A stretch of DNA of 64,000 nucleotides from positions 5,966,501 to 6,030,500 of the forward strand of contig NZ_LT629758.1 of NCBI RefSeq assembly GCF_900104725.1, read 5' to 3'. This document shows positions 1-8,448 of this stretch, piece after piece. A program made the translations under genes and the position numbers. The DNA comes from Actinoplanes derwentensis (GTDB taxonomy: Bacteria > Actinomycetota > Actinomycetes > Mycobacteriales > Micromonosporaceae). Position 1 is the first letter of the stretch. Each line of letters opens with the position of its first letter. The notes beneath the pieces were generated by a model. It saw nothing but the letters and a program-made list of their open reading frames with translations, was not told where the DNA came from and searched no databases.

Positions 1-855
1 GCCAAACGCAACCGGCTCGGGATCGCCGTCTACGACCCGGAGGCGGACCGGCACAACTCTCGGGAACTGGGTCTGATCGGCGAACTGCGCCGGGCCATCG
101 ACGAGGACGAACTGGTGCTGTTCTACCAGCCGAAGGTGTCCACCCGGACCGGCCGGGTGGTCGGCACCGAGGCGCTGATCCGCTGGGAACACCCGTCCCG
201 TGGCCTGCTCATGCCCGGCGACTTCATCCCGCAGGCCGAGGAGAACGAGATCATCGTCCCGCTCACCGACCGGGTGCTGGCGATGGCCCTGGAGCAGCAC
301 CGGCTCTGGCACGACGCCGGGACGGTCCTGTCGGTCGCGGTGAACGTGCCGACGGTCTGCCTGCTCGACGAGGCGTTCGCCGACCGGGTCGGTGCGGCCC
401 TCGACGTGGCCGGCGTGACACCCGGACTGCTCACCCTGGAGATCACCGAGACTTCGATCATCAGCGATCCGGTACGCGCGTCAGCGGTCCTGACCCGGTT
501 GCGCGAGATGGGGGTCCGGCTGTCGGTGGACGACTTCGGTACCGGGTACTCGTCGATGTCGTACCTGCAGAACATGCCGCTGCACGAGCTGAAGATCGAC
601 CGCAGTTTCGTCGCCACGGTCGCCGACTCGCGCGGTGGCGCCGCGATCGTCCGGGCCGTGCTCGAACTGGCCCGGGCCCTCGACCTGGAGGTGGTGGCCG
701 AGGGAGTCGAGGACGAGGCCACTCTCGTGCTGCTCGGGAGCATGGAATGCGCCTACGCGCAGGGCTACCACATCAGTCGGCCGGTCCGGCCCGCCGACCT
801 GATCACGTGGCTGGCGTCATGGCGTACCCAGAAGGATTTTCAGCCGGTCCTGTGA
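1..855 (+). CDS. GGDEF/EAL cyclic-di-GMP phosphodiesterase, C-terminal part (5' end outside window)
   Basis: The frame is open from base 1 and ends at TGA 853-855, so only the last 284 residues are visible. The first residues (AKRNRLGIAVYDPE) look like the end of a GGDEF domain; a complete EAL domain follows. EAL domains hydrolyse cyclic-di-GMP to pGpG using two metals. The visible signature residues are the EAL-type motif (TEALIRWEHP), VNVP, LEITE, the double Asp of DDFGTGYSS, the Lys of LKIDRSF, AEGVED and QGYHISRP, so the domain should be catalytically competent. A GTG at 115 lies inside the domain and is not the real start. Whether the GGDEF half is active cannot be judged here. Confidence 0.93.
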   Translation, partial: AKRNRLGIAVYDPEADRHNSRELGLIGELRRAIDEDELVLFYQPKVSTRTGRVVGTEALIRWEHPSRGLLMPGDFIPQAEENEIIVPLTDRVLAMALEQHRLWHDAGTVLSVAVNVPTVCLLDEAFADRVGAALDVAGVTPGLLTLEITETSIISDPVRASAVLTRLREMGVRLSVDDFGTGYSSMSYLQNMPLHELKIDRSFVATVADSRGGAAIVRAVLELARALDLEVVAEGVEDEATLVLLGSMECAYAQGYHISRPVRPADLITWLASWRTQKDFQPVL

Positions 856-921
856 TTCGCTACAACCGATCCCTGCCGATCGCCGTCGGGTGTTCAGAGA
901 CAGCGACAGGGAGCGGGGCCA

Positions 922-1443
922 ATGCCGGACGGATCCGACAAAAAGTACCTGGAGTACGTGCACGGGCGCGCCACCGAACTACGCCGCACCGCCTACCTGC
1001 TCTGCGGCGACACCCACCAGGCCGACGACTTCGTGCAGGAGACCCTGACGAAGTTGTACGCCCGGTGGCCGCGGATCGGGCGGGTCGACAACGTCGACGC
1101 GTACGTGCACACCATGCTGGTCCGGGTCTTCCTCGACGACCGGCGGCGCGGCTGGTGGAAGGTCCGGTTGCTGACCGGCCAGGACGAACCGCCGCCCGTC
1201 ACCGGTAACCCGGAGGACCGGCCGGCGGTCCGGGCCGCGCTGGCGAGACTGCCGGCCCGGCAGCAGGCGGTGCTGGTGCTGCGCTACCTGTGCGACAAGC
1301 CGGTCCGTGAGGTGGCCGAACTGCTGAAGTGTTCCGAGGGCACGGTGAAGAGCCAGACCTCGCACGGCCTCACCCGGCTGCGGACCCTGCTCGGCCCGGA
1401 CCACCGCGAACCCGCGGTCGCCGTCTCCCGGGAGCGATCATGA
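922..1443 (+). CDS. SigE-family ECF RNA polymerase sigma factor
   Basis: The 173-residue protein has the two-domain ECF layout. Region 2 includes RRTAYLLCGDTHQADDFVQETLTKLY and a Trp-rich stretch (RRGWWKV). Region 4 has ARLPARQQAVLVLRYLCDKPVREVAELL followed by CSEGTVKSQ, the helix-turn-helix that reads the -35 element. This pattern matches the actinobacterial SigE-type subfamily. A purine-rich stretch (GGGAGCGGGG) precedes the ATG. The stop overlaps a possible ATG of the next gene at 1440, and the next protein is membrane-anchored, so the pair probably forms a sigma/membrane-sensor unit. That pairing is inferred from coupling only. Confidence 0.92.
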   Translation: MPDGSDKKYLEYVHGRATELRRTAYLLCGDTHQADDFVQETLTKLYARWPRIGRVDNVDAYVHTMLVRVFLDDRRRGWWKVRLLTGQDEPPPVTGNPEDRPAVRAALARLPARQQAVLVLRYLCDKPVREVAELLKCSEGTVKSQTSHGLTRLRTLLGPDHREPAVAVSRERS

Positions 1444-1457
1444 GAGGTGAGGACGAG

Positions 1458-2696
1458 ATGAACGATGACGGTGCGGTCCGGATGCTGCAGCCGTTGCGGG
1501 AGGAGCCGGCCGGCCCACCGCGGTTCGACGTGGCGCGGGCGATGGCGGAGGGTCGCCGGCGCCGGGGACTGCGGCGCTGGACCGGAGGGCTGGCGCTGAT
1601 CGCGCTGACCTCGGTGACGGCCGGCGGCGGCACCCTCGCCATCGCCGCGATGCAGCCGGAGACCCCGGCCCGGAAACCGGCCACGGTCACCTCGGTGGCG
1701 CCGAGCACGCAGGCGGCGGCCGCCCCCGCGGCCGCGCCGCCGCCGAAGAGCTGCCAGGTGGCGCTGCTGCCGACCGGCGGGGTGCGCAAGTCCGTGGTCA
1801 CCGCTGGTGACCCGAGTGGGCGCTATCAGGCCGGGCGGCTCTACGACGCGGCCGAGAATCTGATCGTCTGGAAGAACGGGAAGATCGACGCCAGGCTCCG
1901 GATTCCCGGGGCGGACGCCAGTATCGACGACCTCAACCAGTCCGGAGTGGGAGTCGGATCGTCCTACCTCGGCGAATCGCAGCAGGCGTTCGTCTACCGC
2001 GACGGCACGTACTCCGAACTGGACGGTTCGCAGACCTCGGCGCTGGCGATCAACGAGGCCGGCGTGATCGTCGGCGCCCTCGGCCCCTTCAACGGCGAGG
2101 TTCCGGTCCGGTGGACGTCGGCCTCCGCCAAGGTGGAACGGCTGCCACTCCCGTCCGGCTACCCGGTCGGCATCGCCAAGTTGATCGCCGATGACGGCAC
2201 GGTGGTCGGCTCCGTCGGCCGCGGACGGCTCACGCTGACCGCCTACCTCTGGCTACCGGACGGGACCGGAAAACTGATGCCGTTACCCACGGTCGGTGGG
2301 AAGAAGGCGGACTACTTCGAACCGACCTCGATCGCCGGCGACTGGATCCTCGGCGCGGCGATCATCGAGACCGACGACTCCGAGGGGAGACCCAGCCGCG
2401 CCCTCACACCCATCAAGTTCCGGATCTCCGACGGTACCTACCACCCGGTGCCGGCCACCGACGGGATCGGATTCGGTCAGCTGGCCGACAACGGCTGGAT
2501 CCTGGCACTCAACAACGAGTCGTACAAGCCGGTCATCCTGTCCGGTTCGAAGGTCGTGAAACTGCCCGAGTACCAGCGGTTCAAGGAATACCAGGTCACC
2601 AGCTTCAGCGCGGACGGGAAGACGGTCGGCGGCTACAGCACCGACATGGGCCCCGAGGAGGTCGACAACCGGCCGTTCCTCTGGACCTGTAAATAG
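1458..2696 (+). CDS. membrane-anchored protein with extracellular HAF-type repeats, coupled to a sigma factor
   Basis: A 412-residue protein has a cytoplasmic N-terminus of about 40 residues (RFDVARAMAEGRRRR), one membrane segment around residues 42-63, an Ala/Pro linker and a long extracellular part. The outer part contains repeats of the HAF type: INEAGVIVGALGPF, IADDGTVVGSVGRG, and WLPDG/RWTS strands, probably a beta-propeller-like fold. The start at 1458 has AGGTGAGG 6 bases upstream; an in-frame ATG at 1440 overlaps the sigma stop and is possible. The layout resembles one-helix anti-sigma proteins, but no zinc finger or known anti-sigma domain is visible. An anti-sigma role is therefore inference from position. 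Confidence 0.8.
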   Translation: MNDDGAVRMLQPLREEPAGPPRFDVARAMAEGRRRRGLRRWTGGLALIALTSVTAGGGTLAIAAMQPETPARKPATVTSVAPSTQAAAAPAAAPPPKSCQVALLPTGGVRKSVVTAGDPSGRYQAGRLYDAAENLIVWKNGKIDARLRIPGADASIDDLNQSGVGVGSSYLGESQQAFVYRDGTYSELDGSQTSALAINEAGVIVGALGPFNGEVPVRWTSASAKVERLPLPSGYPVGIAKLIADDGTVVGSVGRGRLTLTAYLWLPDGTGKLMPLPTVGGKKADYFEPTSIAGDWILGAAIIETDDSEGRPSRALTPIKFRISDGTYHPVPATDGIGFGQLADNGWILALNNESYKPVILSGSKVVKLPEYQRFKEYQVTSFSADGKTVGGYSTDMGPEEVDNRPFLWTCK

Positions 2697-2700
2697 AGCC

Positions 2701-2726
2701 GCGCGGGGCCCCCGGGGGCCCCGCGC
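2701..2726. terminator. bidirectional terminator-like perfect palindrome
   Basis: A perfect 26-base palindrome (13 + 13, GCGCGGGGCCCCC arm) sits between the convergent ends of the HAF-repeat gene (2696) and the PAQR gene (2757). There is no T tract, which is usual for GC-rich actinobacterial terminators. Confidence 0.7.
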
Positions 2727-2756
2727 GTAGCCGCGGAAGCGGGTCGACCGGAGAGT

Positions 2757-3467
2757 TCAGGCGGTGGCGGTGCGCAGAGCGAAGAAGATGCCGACGCAGT
2801 GCGCGGCGAAACCAGCGACGGTCAGGGCGTGGAACACCTCGTGGAAACCGAACCAGCGAGGGTCGGGATTCGGCCGCCTGAAGCCGTAGACCACCGCACC
2901 GAGAGTGTAGAGAGCGCCGCCGATCAGCAGGAACGTGACGACCGGCGCGCCGCCGGAACGCCAGAATCCGGGCAGGTAGAGCACGGCGACCCACCCCAGG
3001 GCCATGTAGACCGGCACATACAGCCATCGCGGAGCGCCGACCCACATGACCCGGAAGGCGACCCCGGCCAGCGCACCGCACCACACGATCCACAGCAGGG
3101 TCCGAGCTTGCCCCGGCGGCAACGCGAGCACGCAGAACGGCGTGTAGCTGCCCGCGATGATCAGGAAGATGTTGGCGTGGTCGAACCGCCGCAACACACC
3201 CTCAGCAAGCCCTACCCAGTCACCACGGTGATACAGCGCGCTGACACCGAACAGGAGCGCGGCCGACAGCGTGAACAGCACCAGAGCCAGCCGGGAACCG
3301 GCATCCGGGGACAGCACCGTCAACAGCGCCCCCACCGTCACCGCGAAGGGAAAAGCGCCGGTGTGCAGCCACCCCCGCAGCCGGGGCTTGACCTCGGCGC
3401 CGACCCGATCCTCCGGCCGATTCAGCCGGACCTCTTCTCCGCTCGTTTCGCCCGGCACGTGGGCCAC
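2757..3467 (-). CDS. hemolysin III / PAQR family seven-helix membrane protein
   Basis: Seven hydrophobic segments fill the protein after GWLHTGAFPFAVTVGALL. The family's metal-site motifs are present: SALYHR in the first part, DHANIFLIIAGSYTP in the middle, and HEVFHALTVAGFAAHC near the C-terminus. PAQR proteins are integral membrane proteins with a histidine-bound zinc and putative hydrolase activity; the hemolysin name is historical. The frame stays open upstream to a GTG at 3632, but that extension is Arg-rich and unlike the family. I use GTG 3467 (236 residues, usual length); GTG 3458 is equally possible. No good ribosome site decides between them. Confidence 0.85.
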   Translation of the reverse strand: MAHVPGETSGEEVRLNRPEDRVGAEVKPRLRGWLHTGAFPFAVTVGALLTVLSPDAGSRLALVLFTLSAALLFGVSALYHRGDWVGLAEGVLRRFDHANIFLIIAGSYTPFCVLALPPGQARTLLWIVWCGALAGVAFRVMWVGAPRWLYVPVYMALGWVAVLYLPGFWRSGGAPVVTFLLIGGALYTLGAVVYGFRRPNPDPRWFGFHEVFHALTVAGFAAHCVGIFFALRTATA

Positions 3468-3727
3468 GACTCGGGCGACGGCGTCGCTCAACGCCGGCTC
3501 CGCATCCGCGTCGAGGTCCCGGCGACATGGACGTTCACGGGCCGCTGATCCGGCACCACTGCGACCATGACGGTGCAACCGGATGTCGAATATCTGGTCA
3601 TGAGGCCTACCCACTAGAGCGCAGTCACACACGCCAGGGTCCGAGGCGGCGGCCGATTACGGGCCGCATCGATGACAGTACGCGCAGATCGGCTCCACCG
3701 CTCGGCGCTTCGGTCGCTGCATGACGA

Positions 3728-3756
3728 GGGCCCCGGCGCTTCAAGCGCCGGGGCCC
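3728..3756. terminator. strong GC hairpin
   Basis: Arms GGGCCCCGGCGCTT and AAGCGCCGGGGCCC pair over 14 bases around a single central C; in practice a small loop would open. It stands alone, about 260 bases beyond the PAQR start, and may be a terminator for a lost gene. Confidence 0.5.
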
Positions 3757-3783
3757 AGGGTTTACGGGTTGAATACACCATCT

Positions 3784-3801
3784 ACCGACAGAATCGTCGG
3801 T
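3784..3801 (+). terminator. weak T-rich terminator-like hairpin
   Basis: ACCGAC and GTCGGT pair around AGAATC and are followed by a T-rich stretch (TTGCCTTTT). The stem is only 6 bases, so this is weak evidence. Confidence 0.3.
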
Positions 3802-4093
3802 TTGCCTTTTCCGCGCCAACCGCTGTCAGCGGATTGCGGCGCGAGGATCGCTTAAGCGTGACCGGAGACCACCTCACGTTCGATGGAGACTGCGGTGTCC
3901 ACCCCAGAACCAGAAAACACGTCCCGACGGCGGGCGATCCAACGGTGTTCGGCCCTCCCTTTCCTCTGCTTCCATGACCTGCAGTGCTAGCCGGCGACGG
4001 AGCCCCACGCAAACTTCACGGCCCCGCACACGTGCGGCAGATCCCGCTGCACCAGACAGAGCCCCGAACCTGCATCAGCCCTGCCTGCAACCG

Positions 4094-4117
4094 CCCTGAC
4101 CTGGAAAAACGTCAGGG
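4094..4117 (+). terminator. hairpin CCCTGAC / GTCAGGG
   Basis: A 7-base perfect stem encloses a 10-base loop with five A residues and is followed by TCTTGTGTTAC. No intact gene precedes it on either strand. Confidence 0.35.
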
Positions 4118-4367
4118 TCTTGTGTTACACCTACCTCGATCACTTACGGTCTGCGCCTTCAACGATCTTCGTTCCGTACAAGAGAAACACTAACCAGACC
4201 TCGCAAGAATGTCTAGTCCTGTCAGCATAGATTTTCTCGGCGCCTGACTCGGGACTCAGCAGCCGAGCCGGCTGGGGGTGGGGTCGGCAGTCACTACCGA
4301 TCTCGCCGTCGGGCGGGCGACGGCCGGTCGGGCAGGGGGCCGTGCCGGCGCCGATCAGCTGTCCCCG

Positions 4368-4540
4368 TTACCGCATCGGGACGGCGCGGGCGGAACGGTA
4401 GCCGTCACGGTGGGCCCAGGCGGCGAACAGGCTCCAGCGCGGGTCAGGAGTGCGAGGTGGCAGTGCTCGACAGCCTCGCCGGTGCGGTAGGCGGTGAGAC
4501 AAGGCCCTCGATCGCCGTCGATCTCGAACCGCTGTGACCT
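4368..4540 (-). pseudogene. decayed GAF-domain (GAF/ANTAR-type) regulator fragment
   Basis: On the minus strand one frame reads QRFEIDGDRGPCLTAYRTGEAVEH. After a frame change near 4440, a second frame reads DPRWSLFAAWAHRDGYRSARAVPMR and stops at TAA 4368. Joined, they reproduce the central part of the GAF domain found in actinobacterial GAF/ANTAR regulators: a GPC-xxAYRTGE segment, then RW-F-A, then a GYRS-x-A-P-R strand. Neither the N-terminal part nor the ANTAR half is present. It is a short, frameshifted relic and should not be expressed as protein. Confidence 0.65.
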
Positions 4541-4558
4541 GCCCGCATCGGGGTGATC

Positions 4559-6043
4559 TCAGGAGATCGCGACGTCGTCGAACCAGACCGTGCCGGTGTT
4601 GTCGCCGGACTTCAGGTGCAGCTGGACGCTGGTGGCACCGGCCGGGGCGACCGCCTCGACGACCAGCTTGGTCCAGCCGGAGTTGCCGGCCGGGAGCCGG
4701 TTCGACAGGTTCTGGCTGATCCACTTACCGTTGACGTCGAACCAGCTCAGCGCGATCTCGGTGGTGCCGGTGGCGTTGATCCCCCGGGCGAACGCCTCGG
4801 CCCGCCACCGGAAACCGGCCTGCACTGGAGTGATCGGCGAGATGATCAGGGACGGCAGACCGGCCGCGGTACGGGTGGTGCCACTGAACCGGGCCGACCG
4901 CGCGCCGGTGCGGGCCATCTCGGGAGCGATCACGGCCGTACCCGCCGTGCTGTTGCCCTGCCGCCAGGCCGACTCCGTCGGCGACAGCTCGAAACCCAGG
5001 TTGAGCAGGCTGTTCGGCACCGTGCCGGTGGTCCACACGGTACGGACCACGGTGGCCGCGAACTTCGGGGTGCCGTCGGCGCGGTACAAGCCGAACTTGT
5101 ACTGGGCGGGCATCGCCGACACCGACGAGTTGGCGGGGATCGCCCCGTTCGCGAAGTCGTTGAGCGTCCACGGCGACACCGACCCGACCCCGGCCTCGGT
5201 CGCGGCCCGGAACACCCGGGCCAGGTAGGCGCCCTGTTCCCCTTCGCTGACGACGGCGCTGCTGACACCGGTCTCGCCGATCACCACCGGGTCCGGGGCG
5301 ACCGCTGCCTGCGCCTTGCGGATCTCGGCGAGCGCCCGCTCCGACGAGCCGTAGAAGTGGTAGTCGTAGTAGTCCAGCGAGGTGCCGGCCAGCGACGACT
5401 TGAGCCGCTGCAGACCGGCTGCCCCGACGCTGCCGTCGACCGAGAGGGTCAGCGGCATGGTCGGCAGCGCGGTCCGCATCGCGGGGATCAGCTGCCGGAC
5501 CCAGGTCACCGCGGCCGTGTCACCGGGCTGGATCTCGTTCTTCAGCTCGACGGCGATCACTCGCGGGTCGTTCGCGTACGGCGCCAGAATCGTCTTGGCC
5601 CAGGTGACACTGTTGGTGACCTCGCCGTAGGCGGACCACCAGTCGAAGAGCGTCACCTTCACGGTCAGGCCGTGCGAGTCGGCGATGCTGATGAACTTGC
5701 GCAGCTTCGCGGTGTTCTCGGCCTTCGGCGCCGGCCAGCCGAACGCCTGCGGGAAGACGATCACCCGGACGTTGTCGGCGCCCAGCCCGGCGACCTTCGC
5801 CAGGTCCGCGTCGACGCGGGCGGCGTCGAACCCGGTCCACATCGCCGACCAGCCGGCGTCCGACGGGTAGTAGTTCATCGACTTCGCGGTCTTCGCCTCG
5901 GCGAGCCGGCTCGCCAGCGTCGGGGAAACGTCCATGACCGCAGTCTTAGCCGAGGACGCCGACGAGGCCGGCGTTGCGGGCAGACCGAGAGTCACCAGGA
6001 CGGCGGAGGCCACGAGACCGGTACGGACACGCAAGCTGTTCAT
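4559..6043 (-). CDS. secreted GH5-like glycoside hydrolase with C-terminal carbohydrate-binding domain
   Basis: The 494-residue protein starts with a signal peptide (residues 1-30, ending near PASSASSA). Residues 50-330 form a TIM-barrel hydrolase of the cellulase-like clan. The acid/base Glu170 is in VELKNEI and the nucleophile Glu257 is in VIGETG. YDYHFYG and SPWTLNDF are also typical barrel motifs. Residues about 345-494 resemble a jelly-roll carbohydrate-binding module (LLNLGFELSPTESAWRQG to GTVWFDDVAIS). The substrate is probably a plant or fungal polysaccharide, but the sequence does not identify it. AAAGG lies just upstream of the ATG. Confidence 0.87.
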   Translation of the reverse strand: MNSLRVRTGLVASAVLVTLGLPATPASSASSAKTAVMDVSPTLASRLAEAKTAKSMNYYPSDAGWSAMWTGFDAARVDADLAKVAGLGADNVRVIVFPQAFGWPAPKAENTAKLRKFISIADSHGLTVKVTLFDWWSAYGEVTNSVTWAKTILAPYANDPRVIAVELKNEIQPGDTAAVTWVRQLIPAMRTALPTMPLTLSVDGSVGAAGLQRLKSSLAGTSLDYYDYHFYGSSERALAEIRKAQAAVAPDPVVIGETGVSSAVVSEGEQGAYLARVFRAATEAGVGSVSPWTLNDFANGAIPANSSVSAMPAQYKFGLYRADGTPKFAATVVRTVWTTGTVPNSLLNLGFELSPTESAWRQGNSTAGTAVIAPEMARTGARSARFSGTTRTAAGLPSLIISPITPVQAGFRWRAEAFARGINATGTTEIALSWFDVNGKWISQNLSNRLPAGNSGWTKLVVEAVAPAGATSVQLHLKSGDNTGTVWFDDVAIS

Positions 6044-6103
6044 CGGGGCCTTTCGGAGGTCGCCTGGCTGAGCGCCCCTCTCGATCGGCGGTGGCGTCGT
6101 CCA

Positions 6104-6889
6104 CTACAGCTTCCGGCTGAATGCGGTGTGGTTGCAATCCGGGTAGGTCAGCTCGGCCTCCACCCCGTAGTGATCGGAAAGGTAGGAGGTGCCCCCGCCG
6201 GGTAGCCGTACCTCATCCTGAAAGACCAGGTCAGCGCGGCACTGCACGGCCGCCGGCCGGACCAGGACGTGATCGAAGGCGGGCGGCGACGGCCAGCCCG
6301 GCGTCGGCCGATAGGTCGGCCGGGTGTCACCGGCCAGAACGTCCCGCAGCCCGGTCGCCGCGAGGAGACCGGCGAGCCCCGCCGACTCCCGCGGCACGTT
6401 CAGGTCGCCCACCACCACGACCGGCGTGCCGATCCCCGCGATCCGTTCCGCCAGCACCGCGAACTCGGTCCGCTGAGCGGCCGAATACCGGTTCCCCGGC
6501 GACCAGTCGTCGTCCCGGTTCGCCGACAGATGCGTATTGACCACGGTGAACACCCGGTCGATGGTGACGATCTGCGCCCCTTTGCGCATCAGGTACTCCG
6601 GCCGGGCCGGTGCGGTCAACGGAAACCGCCGAAACTCACTCCCCGTGATGGGCAGCCGAGAGAGCACCACAAGCCCGCCCCGGAGTACGACGGACCCGCT
6701 GCACGCCCGATACCGGTAGCTGGGCGCCACTGTCTCCAGAAGCCGCACGTTCCGCCGGTACATCACCTCCTGCAGACACACGACGTCATAGTCGGACCGC
6801 TCCAGCCGCTCCCCCAGAGCCCGAAGCCGCTCCCGGACGTCCCCCTTGAAAAGCGCATTGAACGTCAACAACCGCATGCCCAGGATCAT
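6104..6889 (-). CDS. endonuclease/exonuclease/phosphatase (EEP) family hydrolase
   Basis: The 261-residue protein has the EEP-fold active-site set in order: TFNALF (Asn), CLQEV (metal-binding Glu), NTHLS (His), GDLNVP (Asp/Asn) and YLSDHYGVE (Asp-His). Members cut phosphodiester bonds in nucleic acids, phosphoinositides or sphingomyelin. The short form with DHVLVRP before the final SDH resembles sphingomyelinase-like bacterial members, but the substrate is not determined. There is no signal peptide. The second ATG at 6877, giving MRLLTFNALF, is as likely a start as 6889. Confidence 0.83.
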   Translation of the reverse strand: MILGMRLLTFNALFKGDVRERLRALGERLERSDYDVVCLQEVMYRRNVRLLETVAPSYRYRACSGSVVLRGGLVVLSRLPITGSEFRRFPLTAPARPEYLMRKGAQIVTIDRVFTVVNTHLSANRDDDWSPGNRYSAAQRTEFAVLAERIAGIGTPVVVVGDLNVPRESAGLAGLLAATGLRDVLAGDTRPTYRPTPGWPSPPAFDHVLVRPAAVQCRADLVFQDEVRLPGGGTSYLSDHYGVEAELTYPDCNHTAFSRKL

Positions 6890-6988
6890 CTACCAGCCCA
6901 TGGGACCCAGGCGACGTCGCGCGCCTCGTTCGCCTGACGGCTGGCGGAAAGCGCGGTCCGCTGGACGCCGGGGCAGGACGATTCGGGC

Positions 6989-8338
6989 ATGGGGCATGCG
7001 GTGGTGGTCGGGGGCAGTGTCGGTGGGCTGTTGGCGGCTCGGGCTCTGAGTGATCGGTTCGAGCGGGTCACCGTGCTCGACCGGGATCGGTTCCCGGAGG
7101 TCGCTGCGGCTCGGCGTGGGGTTCCGCAGAGTCGGCAGGCTCATGTGCTGCTGGCCAAGGGTGCGGCTGCGCTCGGGGAGATGTTTCCGGGGTTCGCGGC
7201 GGAGATGGTGACCTCGGGGGTGCCGGTGGGGGACGCGCACGCCGACTGCCGGTGGTACCTCGACGGGTATGCGATGCGGCAAGCCCCGTCGTCGATGCAG
7301 TGCTACGGGGTGAGCCGGCCGCTGCTCGAACATCTGGTGCGGCGGCGGGTGCGGGCACTGCCCGATGTGGAGATCATCGACGGCGCCGAGGTCACCGGGC
7401 TGCTGCATGACGGGCCGGCACGCGGGAGCCGGGGGCGGGTGCTCGGGGTCCGGGTCCGGCAGGACGGGGCGGACCGGGAGATCGAGGCCGATCTGGTGGT
7501 GGACGCCGGTGGGCGGGGCACCCGGATGCCGGTCTGGCTGCGGGAACTCGGGTACGGGGAGGTGCCGTCGAGCACGGTCCGCACGGGGCTGGTCTACACG
7601 TCGCGGCATTACCGGTACGTGCCGGGCGGTGACGACTTCGCGGTGGTGATGGCGCCGTATCCGGGGATGCCGCGGGCCGCGGTCATCGTGCGGCAGGACG
7701 GTGACCGGGTGGTGCTGCTGCTGGCGGGCATGCTGGGTGCGGAGCCGCCGGTCGACGACGCGGGGGTGCGGGCGTACGCCGAGTCGATGCCGGGGCCGGA
7801 GATCCGGGACTTCCTGCGGACGGCCGAGCCGATCGACGAGCCGGTGCGGATGCGCTATCCGTCGAGCGTGCGCCATCACTACGAGCGGATGCCGCGACGG
7901 CCGGCCGGGTTCGTGGCGGTCGGTGACGCGCTGTGCAGTTTCAACCCGATCTATGGGCAGGGCATCACGGTCGCGGCGTTGGAGGCCCGGTTGCTGGCCG
8001 ACGAGCCGGGACGCTACTTCGAGCGGGCGGCCCGGCTGCTCGCCAATCCGTGGTCCCTGGCGACCGGTAGTGACCTGCGGTTCCCCGAGGTCAAGGGGCA
8101 GCGCCGGATGGTCGACCGGCTGTTGCACGGTTACCTGGCCCGGTTCCGGGTGGCGGCGGCCCGGGACGCGGCTCTGGGTGCGGCGTTCCTGCGGGTCTCC
8201 AACATGCTCGCCGGCCCGGCGCATCTGCTGGCCCCGCACATCGCTCTGCGTGTTCTCCGTGGGGCGAGGCGGATCCCGGTGAGCCGCGGCGGAAACCCAC
8301 CAGCCGAAGTGGATCTGAGCGGGTCCTCGCGGATCTGA
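6989..8338 (+). CDS. FAD-dependent oxidoreductase (aromatic hydroxylase/epoxidase-like)
   Basis: The 449-residue protein opens with an FAD-binding Rossmann motif (VVVGGSVGGLLAARAL, then VTVLDRDRF). It has the second flavin motif FVAVGDALCSFNPIYGQGIT, which contacts the FAD ribityl chain in the p-hydroxybenzoate hydroxylase fold. DLVVDAGGRGTRMPVWL is the third conserved stretch. This pattern is shared by FAD monooxygenases and epoxidases acting on lipids or polyketides. No biosynthetic partner lies beside it, so the substrate is unknown. It starts about 100 bases from the divergent EEP gene, with GGACG near the ATG. Confidence 0.82.
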   Translation: MGHAVVVGGSVGGLLAARALSDRFERVTVLDRDRFPEVAAARRGVPQSRQAHVLLAKGAAALGEMFPGFAAEMVTSGVPVGDAHADCRWYLDGYAMRQAPSSMQCYGVSRPLLEHLVRRRVRALPDVEIIDGAEVTGLLHDGPARGSRGRVLGVRVRQDGADREIEADLVVDAGGRGTRMPVWLRELGYGEVPSSTVRTGLVYTSRHYRYVPGGDDFAVVMAPYPGMPRAAVIVRQDGDRVVLLLAGMLGAEPPVDDAGVRAYAESMPGPEIRDFLRTAEPIDEPVRMRYPSSVRHHYERMPRRPAGFVAVGDALCSFNPIYGQGITVAALEARLLADEPGRYFERAARLLANPWSLATGSDLRFPEVKGQRRMVDRLLHGYLARFRVAAARDAALGAAFLRVSNMLAGPAHLLAPHIALRVLRGARRIPVSRGGNPPAEVDLSGSSRI

Positions 8339-8365
8339 CATTTTCAAACAGGGATAGATCCCCGA

Positions 8366-8394
8366 TTGACACGGATCACGAATGTTGCGAATGT
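8366..8394 (+). promoter_or_regulatory. candidate housekeeping promoter of the esterase gene
   Basis: TTGACA (8366-8371), 17 bases, then GAATGT (8389-8394). The -35 is perfect and the -10 is weak. A 10-base palindrome TGTGATCACA lies downstream at 8422-8431. Confidence 0.45.
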
Positions 8395-8448
8395 GCGTCC
8401 ACCACGTTTCGTGTGTGAACCTGTGATCACATCCTCCAGGAGGATCCG

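Larger units (their letters stand above)
3468..4367. other. 900-base stretch without a supportable gene
   Basis: Short open frames on both strands lack ribosome sites and recognisable protein composition. Bases from about 3760 to 4260 look visibly less GC-rich than the rest of the window. The stretch holds three hairpins (3728-3756, 3784-3801, 4094-4117) and ends at a decayed GAF-domain gene. This suggests a degraded or exchanged segment rather than a functional intergenic region. Confidence 0.5.

Noticed and set aside
3757..4260. Possible insertion-sequence remnant in the less GC-rich gap
   Set aside because: No transposase fragment, terminal inverted repeats or target duplication could be seen; only hairpins and a GAF relic nearby.
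4278..4490. Plus-strand frame of 70 codons over the GAF relic
   Set aside because: No ribosome site, Gly/Arg/Ala-rich composition, and the minus strand carries recognisable GAF sequence.
8413..8431. CRP-like site TGTGA...TCACA before the esterase
   Set aside because: The spacer is 8 bases rather than 6; only the inner 10-base palindrome is exact, which is weak evidence.
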